Shown here: in pieces, positions 1 through 6,726 of the stretch
Position numbering within the stretch: position 1 is the stretch's first letter
How the letters are laid out: each line of letters starts with the position of its first letter
Assembly (NCBI GenBank): GCA_013349735.1
Contig: DUZC01000074.1
Location: 1 to 8,781, forward strand
DNA from: Rhodospirillaceae bacterium
GTDB lineage: Bacteria; Pseudomonadota; Alphaproteobacteria; Rhodospirillales; Magnetospirillaceae
Length of the DNA stretch: 8,781 nucleotides
Direction: 5' to 3'
Made by a program: the position numbers and the translations under genes
The notes under the pieces: model-generated
Seen by the model: the letters and a program-made list of their open reading frames with translations, nothing else
The model's database searches: none
What the model was told of the DNA's origin: nothing

Positions 1-1342
1 GGATGACCGTCCAGACCTCGCCACCGAGGGTGGGGGCGCAGCCCAGCCCTTCAAGGATCTGGCGCATTTCGTCGCGGTCAATCTCAAACCCACCGATTTT
101 TGCAACCCGCGCCGGGTGAAAAGCAATGGCCGGGCGGCTTTCCGGCGGGGTCCCGGCCTGAACCAGGGTCGAAACCTCACCGCCGCAAATTTCAATGATC
201 ATCCGGGTCGCCAATTCCGCGGCCGGCAGGACAAAAGCCGGATCAACGCCCCGCTCAAAGCGATAGCGGGCGTCGGACTCCACCGCCAGTTTTCGCCCGG
301 TGGCCGCCGTTCTCAGGGGGTCGAACAGGGCGACCTCAAGAAAGACATCCGTGGTGTCGGCGGTCACACCGCTGTCTTCACCGCCCATCACACCGGCCAA
401 GGCTAAAGCGCGCGCGTCATCGGCGATGACCGTCATCGTTTCGTCAAGCGGGTATTCTTTGCCGTTAAGGGCCTTCAGCATTTCGCCCGAGCGCGCCAGA
501 CGGGCCCGGATATCCCCCTGGACTTGCCGGCAGTCAAACACATGCAAGGGTCGGGCAAGATCGATCGTGATATAGTTGGTGATGTCCACCAGGGCCGAAA
601 TCGGCCGCAGGCCAATACCGGACAGCCAGTCTTTCAGCCATTGCGGGCTCTCGCCGTTGCGCACGCCGCGGATGGTGCGGCCAACAAACAGCGGGCAGGC
701 CGCCTGGGCCTCCGGGGGAAAATCAAGATGGACGCCGACGGGGCTTTTGAAGCTGCCTTTTACCGGGTCGATCTGCAAGGGTTTCAAACGGCCAAGGCCG
801 GCCGCCGCCAGGTCGCGGGCGACGCCCCGCACGCCCAGGCAATCAGCCCGGTTGGGGGTTATGGCGATGTCGAAAAGCGGGTCGAGATGCAACACCGACG
901 CCAGGGGCGCGCCGACGGCGGCGTCAGCGGGTAGTTCAATAATGCCATCATGGTCTTCGCCCAGCAGCAGTTCCCGACTGGAGCACATCATGCCTTGCGA
1001 CAGAACGCCGCGCACGCTGCCGGCTTTCAGGGCTTCGCCGGTGGACGGAATGATGACCCCCGGGGTTGCCAGCGCAACTTTCAGTCCGGCCCGGGCATTG
1101 GGCGCGCCGCAGACCACTTCAAGCATGCCTTGTCCGGTGGCCACTTTGCACAGCCGCAGCCGGTCGGCATTGGGATGGCCGGCCGCTTCCATGATCTGAC
1201 CGACGATGAAGCCCTGAAGCCGGGCTGCCGGGTCATGCAGATCTTCGACTTCCAGGCCGAGCATGGTCAGGCGCTGGGCGATCTGGTCGGGAGTGGCCTG
1301 GGTGTCCAGATGGCGCTTTAACCAGGAAAAGGTAAATTTCAT
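1..1342 (-). CDS. pheT: Phenylalanyl-tRNA synthetase beta subunit, N-terminal 447 codons (3' end outside window)
   Basis: PheT is the beta subunit of the cytoplasmic alpha2-beta2 enzyme that charges tRNA-Phe; it binds tRNA and edits mischarged Tyr-tRNA-Phe. The reading frame is open without interruption from the ATG at 1342 to the left edge. It begins MKFTFSWLKRHLDT, typical of the family. An EMAP/OB-like tRNA-binding domain follows, with HPNADRL at residues 56-62 and the MCSSREL segment near 123-130. The B3/B4 editing region comes next, and the signature ERGVD sits at residues 363-367. The window ends in the early B5 domain, about 56% of the roughly 800-residue family length, so the C-terminal FDX-ACB anticodon-binding domain lies outside. 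The start ATG overlaps the pheS stop by 4 bases (ATGA), which suggests translational coupling and equal subunit output. I see no frameshift. Confidence 0.97.
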   Translation of the reverse strand, partial: MKFTFSWLKRHLDTQATPDQIAQRLTMLGLEVEDLHDPAARLQGFIVGQIMEAAGHPNADRLRLCKVATGQGMLEVVCGAPNARAGLKVALATPGVIIPSTGEALKAGSVRGVLSQGMMCSSRELLLGEDHDGIIELPADAAVGAPLASVLHLDPLFDIAITPNRADCLGVRGVARDLAAAGLGRLKPLQIDPVKGSFKSPVGVHLDFPPEAQAACPLFVGRTIRGVRNGESPQWLKDWLSGIGLRPISALVDITNYITIDLARPLHVFDCRQVQGDIRARLARSGEMLKALNGKEYPLDETMTVIADDARALALAGVMGGEDSGVTADTTDVFLEVALFDPLRTAATGRKLAVESDARYRFERGVDPAFVLPAAELATRMIIEICGGEVSTLVQAGTPPESRPAIAFHPARVAKIGGFEIDRDEMRQILEGLGCAPTLGGEVWTVI

Positions 1343-2412
1343 CGGGCCAGCCCTCCGCTCAGGGTGGGCACATCCAGCGGCACGAACCCATAATGGTGTA
1401 ACCAGCGCAAATCGGATTCGAAGAAGGTCCGCAAATCCGGAATGCCATATTTCAGCATGGCAATGCGCTCAATCCCCATGCCAAAGGCAAAGCCCTGATA
1501 TTCGTCCGGGTCGATGCCGCAATTGCGGAGCACATTGGGATGCACCATCCCGCAGCCGAGAATTTCCAGCCAGTCGGCGCCCGCCCCGATTTTCAACTCG
1601 CCGCCGGCCCGCGAACAGCCGATATCGACTTCGGCCGAAGGTTCGGTAAAGGGAAAGAAAGAGGGGCGAAAGCGGACCGGAACCTCATCGACTTCGAAAT
1701 AGGTTTTCACAAACTCGATCAGACATCCTTTCAGATGGCCCATCGTGGTGGTCTTGTCGATCACCAGACCCTCGACCTGATGAAACATCGGCGTATGGGT
1801 CATGTCGGAATCGCAGCGATAGGTGCGCCCGGGAATAATAACCCGGATCGGCGGCGCCTGTTTGCGCATGGTTCTGACCTGAACCGGCGAGGTGTGGGTT
1901 CGCAGCAAAAACCGCGATCCGTCGCTTTTTTCCGGCAGGAAAAAGGTGTCATGCATCAGCCGGGCCGGATGACCCGGCGGGAAATTCAAAGCGGTGAAAT
2001 TATGGAAGTCATCCTCGATATCCGGACCTTCGGCGACGGCAAAGCCCATCTGACCGAAGATAGCAACGACTTCATCAATGGTCTGGCTGATGGGATGGAT
2101 GCGGCCAACCCGATCCGGACGCGCAGGCTGGGTCACATCAACCCGTTCCCGGGCCAGGCGTTGATCAAGACGCTCTGCATCCAGCCGGGCCTTGCGTTGA
2201 TCAAGGGCCGTGCTGATGACGTCCTTAAGGGCGTTCAGGGCAAGGCCGGCATTACGCCGTTCTTCCGGACCCATATCGCCCAAGGACCGCATCAGGGCGG
2301 TTATGGCCCCTTTTTTGCCCAGCAGCGCGACGCGGGTGGTTTCAAGCCCTTCAAGGTCGGCGGCGGCGATATCCGCCAGCGCCTCGCTCCGAATCCGATC
2401 CAGATCGATCAT
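1339..2412 (-). CDS. pheS: Phenylalanyl-tRNA synthetase alpha subunit
   Basis: PheS is the catalytic subunit of phenylalanyl-tRNA synthetase, a class II enzyme that activates phenylalanine with ATP and transfers it to tRNA-Phe. The 357-residue product is near the bacterial norm (E. coli about 327). An N-terminal coiled-coil tRNA-binding arm (about 1-90) precedes the class II core. Within the core are HPARLMHDTFFL (motif 1 region), RTYRCD...THTPMFHQVEG with FHQVEG at 210-215 (motif 2), FRPSFFPFTEPS in the phenylalanine pocket, and GFAFGMGIERIAML (motif 3). Ala309 in GFAFG corresponds to the E. coli Ala294 position that sets substrate size. An AGGA Shine-Dalgarno core at 2423-2420 lies 7 bases before the ATG. 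Its stop overlaps the pheT start. The 69-base leader after rplT contains a strong hairpin, described separately. Confidence 0.97.
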   Translation of the reverse strand: MIDLDRIRSEALADIAAADLEGLETTRVALLGKKGAITALMRSLGDMGPEERRNAGLALNALKDVISTALDQRKARLDAERLDQRLARERVDVTQPARPDRVGRIHPISQTIDEVVAIFGQMGFAVAEGPDIEDDFHNFTALNFPPGHPARLMHDTFFLPEKSDGSRFLLRTHTSPVQVRTMRKQAPPIRVIIPGRTYRCDSDMTHTPMFHQVEGLVIDKTTTMGHLKGCLIEFVKTYFEVDEVPVRFRPSFFPFTEPSAEVDIGCSRAGGELKIGAGADWLEILGCGMVHPNVLRNCGIDPDEYQGFAFGMGIERIAMLKYGIPDLRTFFESDLRWLHHYGFVPLDVPTLSGGLAR

Positions 2413-2417
2413 TGGCT

Positions 2418-2480
2418 GTTCCTATGGAGTTCCGGCGGGCTGTTGGCCGGAGATCCGGCCAACAGGATAGGGAACGGAAC
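2418..2480 (-). promoter_or_regulatory. Possible alternative-pairing leader of pheS covering its ribosome binding site
   Basis: Four short segments flank the pheS-leader hairpin. A is GTTCCG (2480-2475), B is GTTCCCTAT (2475-2467), C is CGGAAC (2434-2429) and D is ATAGGAAC (2425-2418). A is the exact reverse complement of C. B pairs with D over 8 bp with one bulged C. D contains the pheS Shine-Dalgarno AGGA. A-C and B-D cross, so they exclude each other (or form a pseudoknot): one leaves the ribosome binding site free, the other hides it. Short GTTCC/GGAAC matches can arise by chance in 69 bases, so this is a hypothesis. No phenylalanine-rich leader peptide like E. coli pheM is present. Confidence 0.3.
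2440..2465 (-). promoter_or_regulatory. 11-bp perfect hairpin in the rplT-pheS gap
   Basis: On the transcribed strand CTGTTGGCCGG, the loop ATCT, and CCGGCCAACAG form an 11-bp stem without mismatch and a 4-base loop. It starts 16 bases after the rplT stop codon and ends 27 bases before the pheS start. It is followed by CCCGCCGG rather than a run of T, so it is not a standard intrinsic terminator. It could be an attenuator element, a processing or stability hairpin that separates ribosomal-protein from synthetase mRNA, or part of a switch with its flanks. The pairing is seen directly; the role is inferred. Confidence 0.7.
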
Positions 2481-2481
2481 C

Positions 2482-2844
2482 TCAGGCTGCCTTGAGTGCC
2501 TGCGTGGCCTGGGCAACCAGCGACTTGAAGGTTTCCGGCTCGCGGGTGGCGATGTCCGACAGCACCTTGCGGTCGAGTTCGATGCCCGCCTTTTTAAGAC
2601 CGTTGATAAAACGGCTATAGGTCAGCCCGTTCTGCCGGGCACCGGCATTGATGCGCTGGATCCACAAGGCACGGAAATTCCGCTTGCGGACGCGACGGTC
2701 GCGATAGGCGTAAGTCAGCGCCTTTTCGACTTTCTCGATGGCAATGCGGAAATTGGTGCTGGAGCGGCCGCGATAGCCTTTGGCCAGCTTGATGATCTTA
2801 CGATGACGGGCGTGCGTGGTCACGCCCCGTTTGACGCGCGCCAT
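2482..2844 (-). CDS. rplT: 50S ribosomal protein L20
   Basis: L20 binds 23S rRNA early and is needed for assembly of the large subunit; in several bacteria it also represses its own mRNA. The 120-residue product has the full family length (115-120). It shows the canonical basic N-terminal arm beginning MARVKRGVTTHARHRKI, then KLAKGYRGRSS, RDRRVRKRNFRALWIQRINA and the globular C-terminal half with YSRFINGLKKAGIELDRKVLSDIA. The ATG at 2844 lies 3 bases beyond the rpmI stop. A GGAG within the last rpmI codons acts as ribosome binding site, so the two genes are tightly coupled. No anomalies are visible. Confidence 0.98.
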   Translation of the reverse strand: MARVKRGVTTHARHRKIIKLAKGYRGRSSTNFRIAIEKVEKALTYAYRDRRVRKRNFRALWIQRINAGARQNGLTYSRFINGLKKAGIELDRKVLSDIATREPETFKSLVAQATQALKAA

Positions 2845-2847
2845 GGC

Positions 2848-3051
2848 TCAGGCTCCGTACGGCAGAAAATGTCGCTTGATGGACGGGGTGTCCGCCTCGG
2901 CGATGATAAAAGTACCGCGGGCCTGACGCTTCATTTTGGCGGATTTGGCGGACAGGCAATGGCGCTTGAAGGCGACATTGGCGCGGACCTTGCCAGAACC
3001 GGTGAGCCTGAACCGCTTTTTGGCGGAGCTCTTGGTTTTCATTTTGGGCAT
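2848..3051 (-). CDS. rpmI: 50S ribosomal protein L35
   Basis: L35 is a small basic protein of the large ribosomal subunit. From the ATG at 3051 the product is 67 residues, within the family range of 64-68. It opens MPKMKTKSSAKKRFRLTGSG and carries the basic stretch KRHCLSAKSAKMKRQARG. The family motif that often reads HLLxxKSxKxKRxLR appears here as HCLSAKSAKMKRQAR. The frame is open upstream with an ATG at 3123, but that would add 24 residues foreign to the family. The Shine-Dalgarno AAGGA at 3063-3059, 7 bases before 3051, settles the start. It sits between infC (148-base gap) and rplT (3-base gap). Confidence 0.97.
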   Translation of the reverse strand: MPKMKTKSSAKKRFRLTGSGKVRANVAFKRHCLSAKSAKMKRQARGTFIIAEADTPSIKRHFLPYGA

Positions 3052-3056
3052 TTTCG

Positions 3057-3063
3057 CTTCCTT
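3057..3063 (-). promoter_or_regulatory. Ribosome binding site that fixes the rpmI start
   Basis: AAGGAAG on the transcribed strand, with AAGGA ending 7 bases before the ATG at 3051. It supports the short 67-residue L35 over the in-frame ATG at 3123. Confidence 0.8.
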
Positions 3064-3140
3064 GCTGACGAAAAGAGTAATGCGATTCATGGATGACGAG
3101 GCATGCCCTATTCCAAGCCCCAAGCCATCCGATGGAAGGC

Positions 3141-3180
3141 GGGTTTATAAACCCCGGGCTCGCCCTTGGCAAGGGCGAGC
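3141..3180 (-). promoter_or_regulatory. Tandem inverted repeats in the infC-rpmI gap
   Basis: Two perfect dyads follow the infC stop. The first (3180-3158) has stem arms GCTCGCCCTT and AAGGGCGAGC around the 3-base loop GCC, a 10-bp GC-rich hairpin. After 3 bases (CCG) comes the 14-base palindrome GGGTTTATAAACCC (3154-3141). A weaker CCAT-CGG-ATGG dyad lies just downstream. Neither strong hairpin is followed by a T run, so full intrinsic termination is not supported. In E. coli the infC-rpmI junction forms the mRNA structure through which L20 represses rpmI-rplT. A similar control or an RNase processing site is a reasonable inference, but the sequence alone does not show L20 binding. I find no convincing sigma-70 promoter in the 148 bases. 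Confidence 0.55.
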
Positions 3181-3199
3181 ATTCAGCCCTGAACGAAGC

Positions 3200-3736
3200 T
3201 TAACGTGGCGCCATCACCATGACCATCTGGCGGCCTTCCATTTTCGGGAATTGCTCGACTTTCGCCAGATCGTCCAAGGCCTCACGCACGCGGTCAAGAA
3301 CCTTGGCGCCAAGGTCCTGATGCGCCATTTCCCGACCGCGGAAACGCAGGGTCACTTTGACCTTGTCGCCTTCCTCAAGGAACTTACGCATGGCCCGCAT
3401 CTTAACATCGTAATCATTGTCGTCGATGTTAGGACGAAGTTTGATTTCTTTGACCTCAATGACTTTCTGCTTTTTCCGCGCTTCAGCCTTTTTCTTCTGG
3501 ATTTCGTACTTATACTTTCCGTAATCCAGAATTTTGCAGACCGGAGGCTCAGCATTGGGCGAGACCTCGACCAAGTCGAGCCCCACTTCCACAGCCATAT
3601 CGAGACCTTCACGAAGGGAAACGACCCCGACCATTTCCCCATCGGCGTCAATCAGCCGGATGGTGCGGGAATCGATTTCGGAATTGACGCGCGGACCGTC
3701 TTGGTCCTTAGGCGCCGTAACAGGTGGCTTGACTAT
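3200..3736 (-). CDS. infC: Translation initiation factor IF-3 (AUA start)
   Basis: IF-3 binds the 30S subunit, prevents premature 50S joining and rejects non-standard start codons. From the proposed start the product is 178 residues (E. coli 180). The N-domain is at about 14-80, with GPRVNSEI, RTIRLID, LDLVEVSPNAEPPVCKI and DYGKYKYE. A lysine-rich linker covers 81-91, and the C-domain has VKEIKLRP, FLEEGDKVKVTLRFRGREMAHQ and the end EGRQMVMVMAPR. The first ATG in frame (3634) would remove 34 residues including the conserved N-terminal strand. Upstream in frame there is a TAA, then AGG AGG AGT TTC ATA GTC AAG. No ATG, GTG or TTG lies between that stop and residue 35, so AUA at 3736-3734 is the best start. 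It lies 68 bases downstream of thrS. Confidence 0.95.
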   Translation of the reverse strand: MVKPPVTAPKDQDGPRVNSEIDSRTIRLIDADGEMVGVVSLREGLDMAVEVGLDLVEVSPNAEPPVCKILDYGKYKYEIQKKKAEARKKQKVIEVKEIKLRPNIDDNDYDVKMRAMRKFLEEGDKVKVTLRFRGREMAHQDLGAKVLDRVREALDDLAKVEQFPKMEGRQMVMVMAPR

Positions 3737-3750
3737 GAAACTCCTCCTTT
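3734..3750 (-). promoter_or_regulatory. Strong Shine-Dalgarno and AUA start codon of infC
   Basis: AAAGGAGG (3750-3743) is followed by a 6-base spacer and ATA at 3736-3734. An in-frame TAA overlaps the left edge of the Shine-Dalgarno, so no upstream start is possible. E. coli infC starts with AUU, and IF-3 limits its own synthesis by rejecting that codon. An AUA start would give the same negative feedback. The sequence is seen directly; the feedback is inferred from the family. Confidence 0.8.
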
Positions 3751-3804
3751 ATTCAATTGGCGGAAAACGAGAATGACCGATCCCTGCGGTGGCTCGCCCC
3801 CAGC

Positions 3805-5727
3805 TCAGGCGCCCGGAACGACCGCCTCTGCCACTAGTTTATCCACCGCTTCCCCGAGCGCAAGAATTTCTTGGTTTGAGCCACCCAGACGACGGACCGC
3901 AACATTGGACATTTCCGCTTCGCGGCGCCCAACCACCAGCATCACCGGGACTTTGGCCAGGGAATGTTCGCGGACCTTCAAATTGATCTTTTCATTGCGC
4001 AGATCACATTCGGCCCGCAAACCCCGGGCCCGCAACTGCGCCAGCACCTGAGCCGCATAAGCGTCGGCTTCGTTGGTAATGGTCGCCACCACCACTTGCA
4101 GCGGGGCCAGCCAGATCGGGAACCGACCGGCGTAATGCTCGATCAGAATGCCGAGAAACCGTTCGAATGAACCAAGTATGGCCCGGTGCAGCATGACCGG
4201 GCGGTGTTTCTGACCGTCTTCGGCGATATAGGCGGCATCAAGCCGTTCCGGCAGGACAAAATCCACCTGCATGGTGCCACATTGCCAATCGCGCCCGATG
4301 GCATCGCGGAGCACGAATTCAAGTTTAGGTCCGTAAAAAGCCCCTTCGCCGGGATTGCGTGTGGTCTCAAGACCGGCGGCGGCGGACGCCGCCAACAAAG
4401 CCCCTTCGGCTTTGTCCCAGATTTCGTCGCTGCCGGCGCGGGTCGGCGGGCGGTCCGAGAACTTCACCCGCACATCCTCGAACCCGAAGTCGCGATAGAC
4501 TTCTTTCAATAATTCGCAAAAAGCGACGGTTTCCGACGTGATCTGGTCTTCGGTGCAGAAAATATGCGCATCATCCTGGGTAAAGGCCCGCACGCGCATG
4601 ATTCCATGCATGGCCCCGGACGGCTCATAGCGGTGGCAGGATCCGAACTCGGCCATGCGGAGTGGCAGATCGCGATAGCTTTTGATGCCGGTCCGGAAAA
4701 TCTGCACATGGCAGGGACAATTCATCGGCTTGATGGCCAGGGTTCGCTCATCGGCGGTTTGCACCGTGAACATATTGGCGCCAAATTTTTCCCAATGGCC
4801 CGACGCTTCCCAAAGCGAACGATCCACCAGTTGCGGGGTCTTCACCTCGACATAACCCGAGGCTTCAAGCCGGTTGCGGATATAGCCTTCGACCGTGCGC
4901 CAGAGGGTCCAGCCCTTGGGATGCCAGAAGACCGACCCCACCGCTTCATCCTGCTGGTGGAACAGCGCCATCTCACGGCCAAGCCGGCGGTGGTCGCGCT
5001 TTTCTGCCTCTTCCAGCATGGTCAGATAGGCTTGCAGGTCTTTTTCTTCAAACCAGGCGGTGCCATAAATCCGCTGCAGCATCTCATTGCGGGAATCGCC
5101 CCGCCAATAGGCGCCGGCCACTTTCATCAGTTTGAAGGCCTTGCCAAGTTTGCCGGTGGATGGCAGATGCGGCCCGCGGCAAAGATCGATGAAGGCGCCC
5201 TGGCGGTAAAGGCCGATCGGCTGACCTTCCGGGATCGAGGCGATCAGCTCGGCCTTGTATTTTTCGCCCATGCCTTCAAAAAAGCGAACCGCCTGATCGC
5301 GGTCCATTTCTTCGCGCTGGATCACTTCGTCGCGGCTGACGATCTCCTGCATGCGCGCCTCGATGCGGATCAAATCATCGGGTGTGAACGGCGTTGCGCG
5401 GGCGAAGTCGTAATAAAATCCATTATCGATGGCCGGGCCGATGGTCACCTGGGCATCCGGATAGAGCTCTTTGACGGCTTCGGCCATGACATGGGCGGCG
5501 TCATGGCGCAGCAGTTCCAAGGCATCGGGATCGCGTTTGGTGACGATGGCCAGATGGACATCGCGGTCGATGATGCCGGCCAGATCCCGCATAGTGCCAT
5601 CGACCCGGACCGCCAAAGCGGATTTGGCCAGGCCCGGTCCGATATCCAAGGCGATTTCAGCCCCGGACATGGGTCGGTCATAATGGCGTTGACTGCCGTC
5701 AGGCAGGGTGATGGCGAACAAGGACAT
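3805..5727 (-). CDS. thrS: Threonyl-tRNA synthetase
   Basis: ThrRS attaches threonine to tRNA-Thr and clears serine mischarging. The 640 residues match the bacterial length (E. coli 642). Domains in order are TGS (1-62, ITLPDGSQRHYD), then the SAD editing domain with zinc-type residues His75, His79, Cys183 and His187 (RHDAAH and LCRGPH). The class II core has KPMNCPCHVQIF and MRVRAFTQDDAHIF, with the substrate zinc ligands Cys337, His388 and His514 all present. The anticodon-binding domain starts near 540 (PIWLAPLQVVV). Cys339 in NCPCH stands where E. coli has Gly. The ATG at 5727 agrees with the family N-terminus, but the bases before it (GTCGCCCGACC) contain no good Shine-Dalgarno, so initiation may be weak or regulated. 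It lies 63 bases after the GT9 gene and 68 before infC. Confidence 0.97.
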   Translation of the reverse strand: MSLFAITLPDGSQRHYDRPMSGAEIALDIGPGLAKSALAVRVDGTMRDLAGIIDRDVHLAIVTKRDPDALELLRHDAAHVMAEAVKELYPDAQVTIGPAIDNGFYYDFARATPFTPDDLIRIEARMQEIVSRDEVIQREEMDRDQAVRFFEGMGEKYKAELIASIPEGQPIGLYRQGAFIDLCRGPHLPSTGKLGKAFKLMKVAGAYWRGDSRNEMLQRIYGTAWFEEKDLQAYLTMLEEAEKRDHRRLGREMALFHQQDEAVGSVFWHPKGWTLWRTVEGYIRNRLEASGYVEVKTPQLVDRSLWEASGHWEKFGANMFTVQTADERTLAIKPMNCPCHVQIFRTGIKSYRDLPLRMAEFGSCHRYEPSGAMHGIMRVRAFTQDDAHIFCTEDQITSETVAFCELLKEVYRDFGFEDVRVKFSDRPPTRAGSDEIWDKAEGALLAASAAAGLETTRNPGEGAFYGPKLEFVLRDAIGRDWQCGTMQVDFVLPERLDAAYIAEDGQKHRPVMLHRAILGSFERFLGILIEHYAGRFPIWLAPLQVVVATITNEADAYAAQVLAQLRARGLRAECDLRNEKINLKVREHSLAKVPVMLVVGRREAEMSNVAVRRLGGSNQEILALGEAVDKLVAEAVVPGA

Positions 5728-5790
5728 GGTCGGGCGACTCTGCAGTCAAAGAGGCAGGGACACTAACCTCACACCGTCTTGAACGCAACA

Positions 5791-6726
5791 TCAGTCAAAT
5801 TGACGCAGCGCGGCGGGGCCTTTTCCAAGCGCTGCGATTACCGCGGCCACGGACAGGGCCTCAAGGGGATCTTGGCGGATGACCTGGACCCGGCCGCGCG
5901 GCGCGCAGAGCGCGGGGTCGGAAGCGGCCGAGAACAGAACCAGCGCCGGACAGCCGGCCGCCGCCACCAGATGCATCGGACCGGTGTCATTGCCAATCGC
6001 ACCCATGGCCAGGCGGGCCAGGGCGACGATTTCGGCAAAGCTGGTCTGTCCGGCCAGCGAGCGGGCGTTTGGACAGGCCCTGGCAATCAAGGCGAGGGGG
6101 TCCAGTTCGGTTCCCAGCAGCAGGGTGGTGATCCCGGACTCGGACAAATGGCGGGCCAATTGCGCGAAAGACTCCGCCGGCCACCGTTTGTCATGGCGAT
6201 GGGCGGCACCGCCCGGCACCATCAGGACAAAGGCCTTGGGCAAGGCAAAGCGCGTAAGATCGGCCTTGACCCAGGAAAGGTCGGCGGCCGGCGTGACGGG
6301 AATGCCCGCCATCGCCAATTGCTCGGCCTGGCGATCAAGGGTGTGCATCAGGTCGCGATCCGGATTGGCATGGGGGTAAGCGCAACCGGGGGCGATGCCC
6401 GACCAGGGCGGCCGGCCCATGATCTGAAAATAACCGGTGCTGCGATCCGAAGTCTGAAGGTCATAGACCCTGTCGAAATTACCCTGCCGCAGCATTTTTC
6501 GCAGCTTGAAGAGGCCCGGGACATCCCAGATCCTGGGCCGCGGATCAATCCAAATCTGGTCGAAATAAGGGCAGCCCGCCGCGAAATCGGCGAAGGGCCG
6601 GCTGGTCAGCAAGGTGATCCGGGCGTTCGGATGATGGGCCCGGATTGCGGCGAAAGGCCCCATCGCCTGGACAAAATCACCCAGAGCCGAAAGTTTGATG
6701 ACAAGAATATGTTGGCCGGCGTTCAA
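5791..6726 (-). CDS. Glycosyltransferase family 9 (heptosyltransferase-like), TTG start
   Basis: GT9 enzymes of the WaaC/WaaF type transfer ADP-heptose onto LPS inner core on the cytoplasmic face of the inner membrane. The fold is GT-B. The N-terminal half starts HILVIKLSALGDFVQ, with Asp17 at the position of the catalytic base in WaaC. The C-terminal half has MVPGGAAHRHDKRWP and the donor-site signature GNDTGPMHLVAAAG with Asp247. The product is 311 residues from TTG at 6726, which overlaps the TGA of the GT4 gene by 4 bases (TTGA). An ATG at 6792 in the same frame would add 22 residues, overlap GT4 by 70 bases and place 28 residues before the first beta strand, so I prefer TTG. No strong Shine-Dalgarno precedes the TTG, which fits reinitiation after GT4. 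The exact sugar cannot be read from sequence, so no gene symbol is given. Confidence 0.88.
   Translation of the reverse strand: MNAGQHILVIKLSALGDFVQAMGPFAAIRAHHPNARITLLTSRPFADFAAGCPYFDQIWIDPRPRIWDVPGLFKLRKMLRQGNFDRVYDLQTSDRSTGYFQIMGRPPWSGIAPGCAYPHANPDRDLMHTLDRQAEQLAMAGIPVTPAADLSWVKADLTRFALPKAFVLMVPGGAAHRHDKRWPAESFAQLARHLSESGITTLLLGTELDPLALIARACPNARSLAGQTSFAEIVALARLAMGAIGNDTGPMHLVAAAGCPALVLFSAASDPALCAPRGRVQVIRQDPLEALSVAAVIAALGKGPAALRQFD

Noticed and set aside
2413..2481. A pheM-like leader peptide for phenylalanine attenuation
   Set aside because: No short frame with clustered Phe codons exists in the 69 bases, and no T-run terminator is present.
1540..3096. A 518-codon plus-strand open frame across pheS, rplT and rpmI
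   Set aside because: It is antisense to three well-conserved genes and its product resembles no known protein. Long antisense frames are expected in GC-rich sequence.
2848..3123. Longer L35 starting at the ATG at 3123
   Set aside because: The added 24 residues do not fit the family, and the Shine-Dalgarno sits before the ATG at 3051.
3141..3180. Intrinsic terminator of infC
   Set aside because: The hairpins are not followed by a uridine run on the transcribed strand, and rpmI follows in the same direction.
4564..5766. A 400-codon plus-strand open frame opposite thrS
   Set aside because: Antisense shadow of a clearly conserved gene; it shows no domain pattern.
5728..5790. tRNA-Thr-like operator or T-box in front of thrS
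   Set aside because: Only a weak 4-bp pairing (CTCT/AGAG) is visible. There is no T-box sequence or anticodon-like stem-loop, and 63 bases are too short for a T-box.
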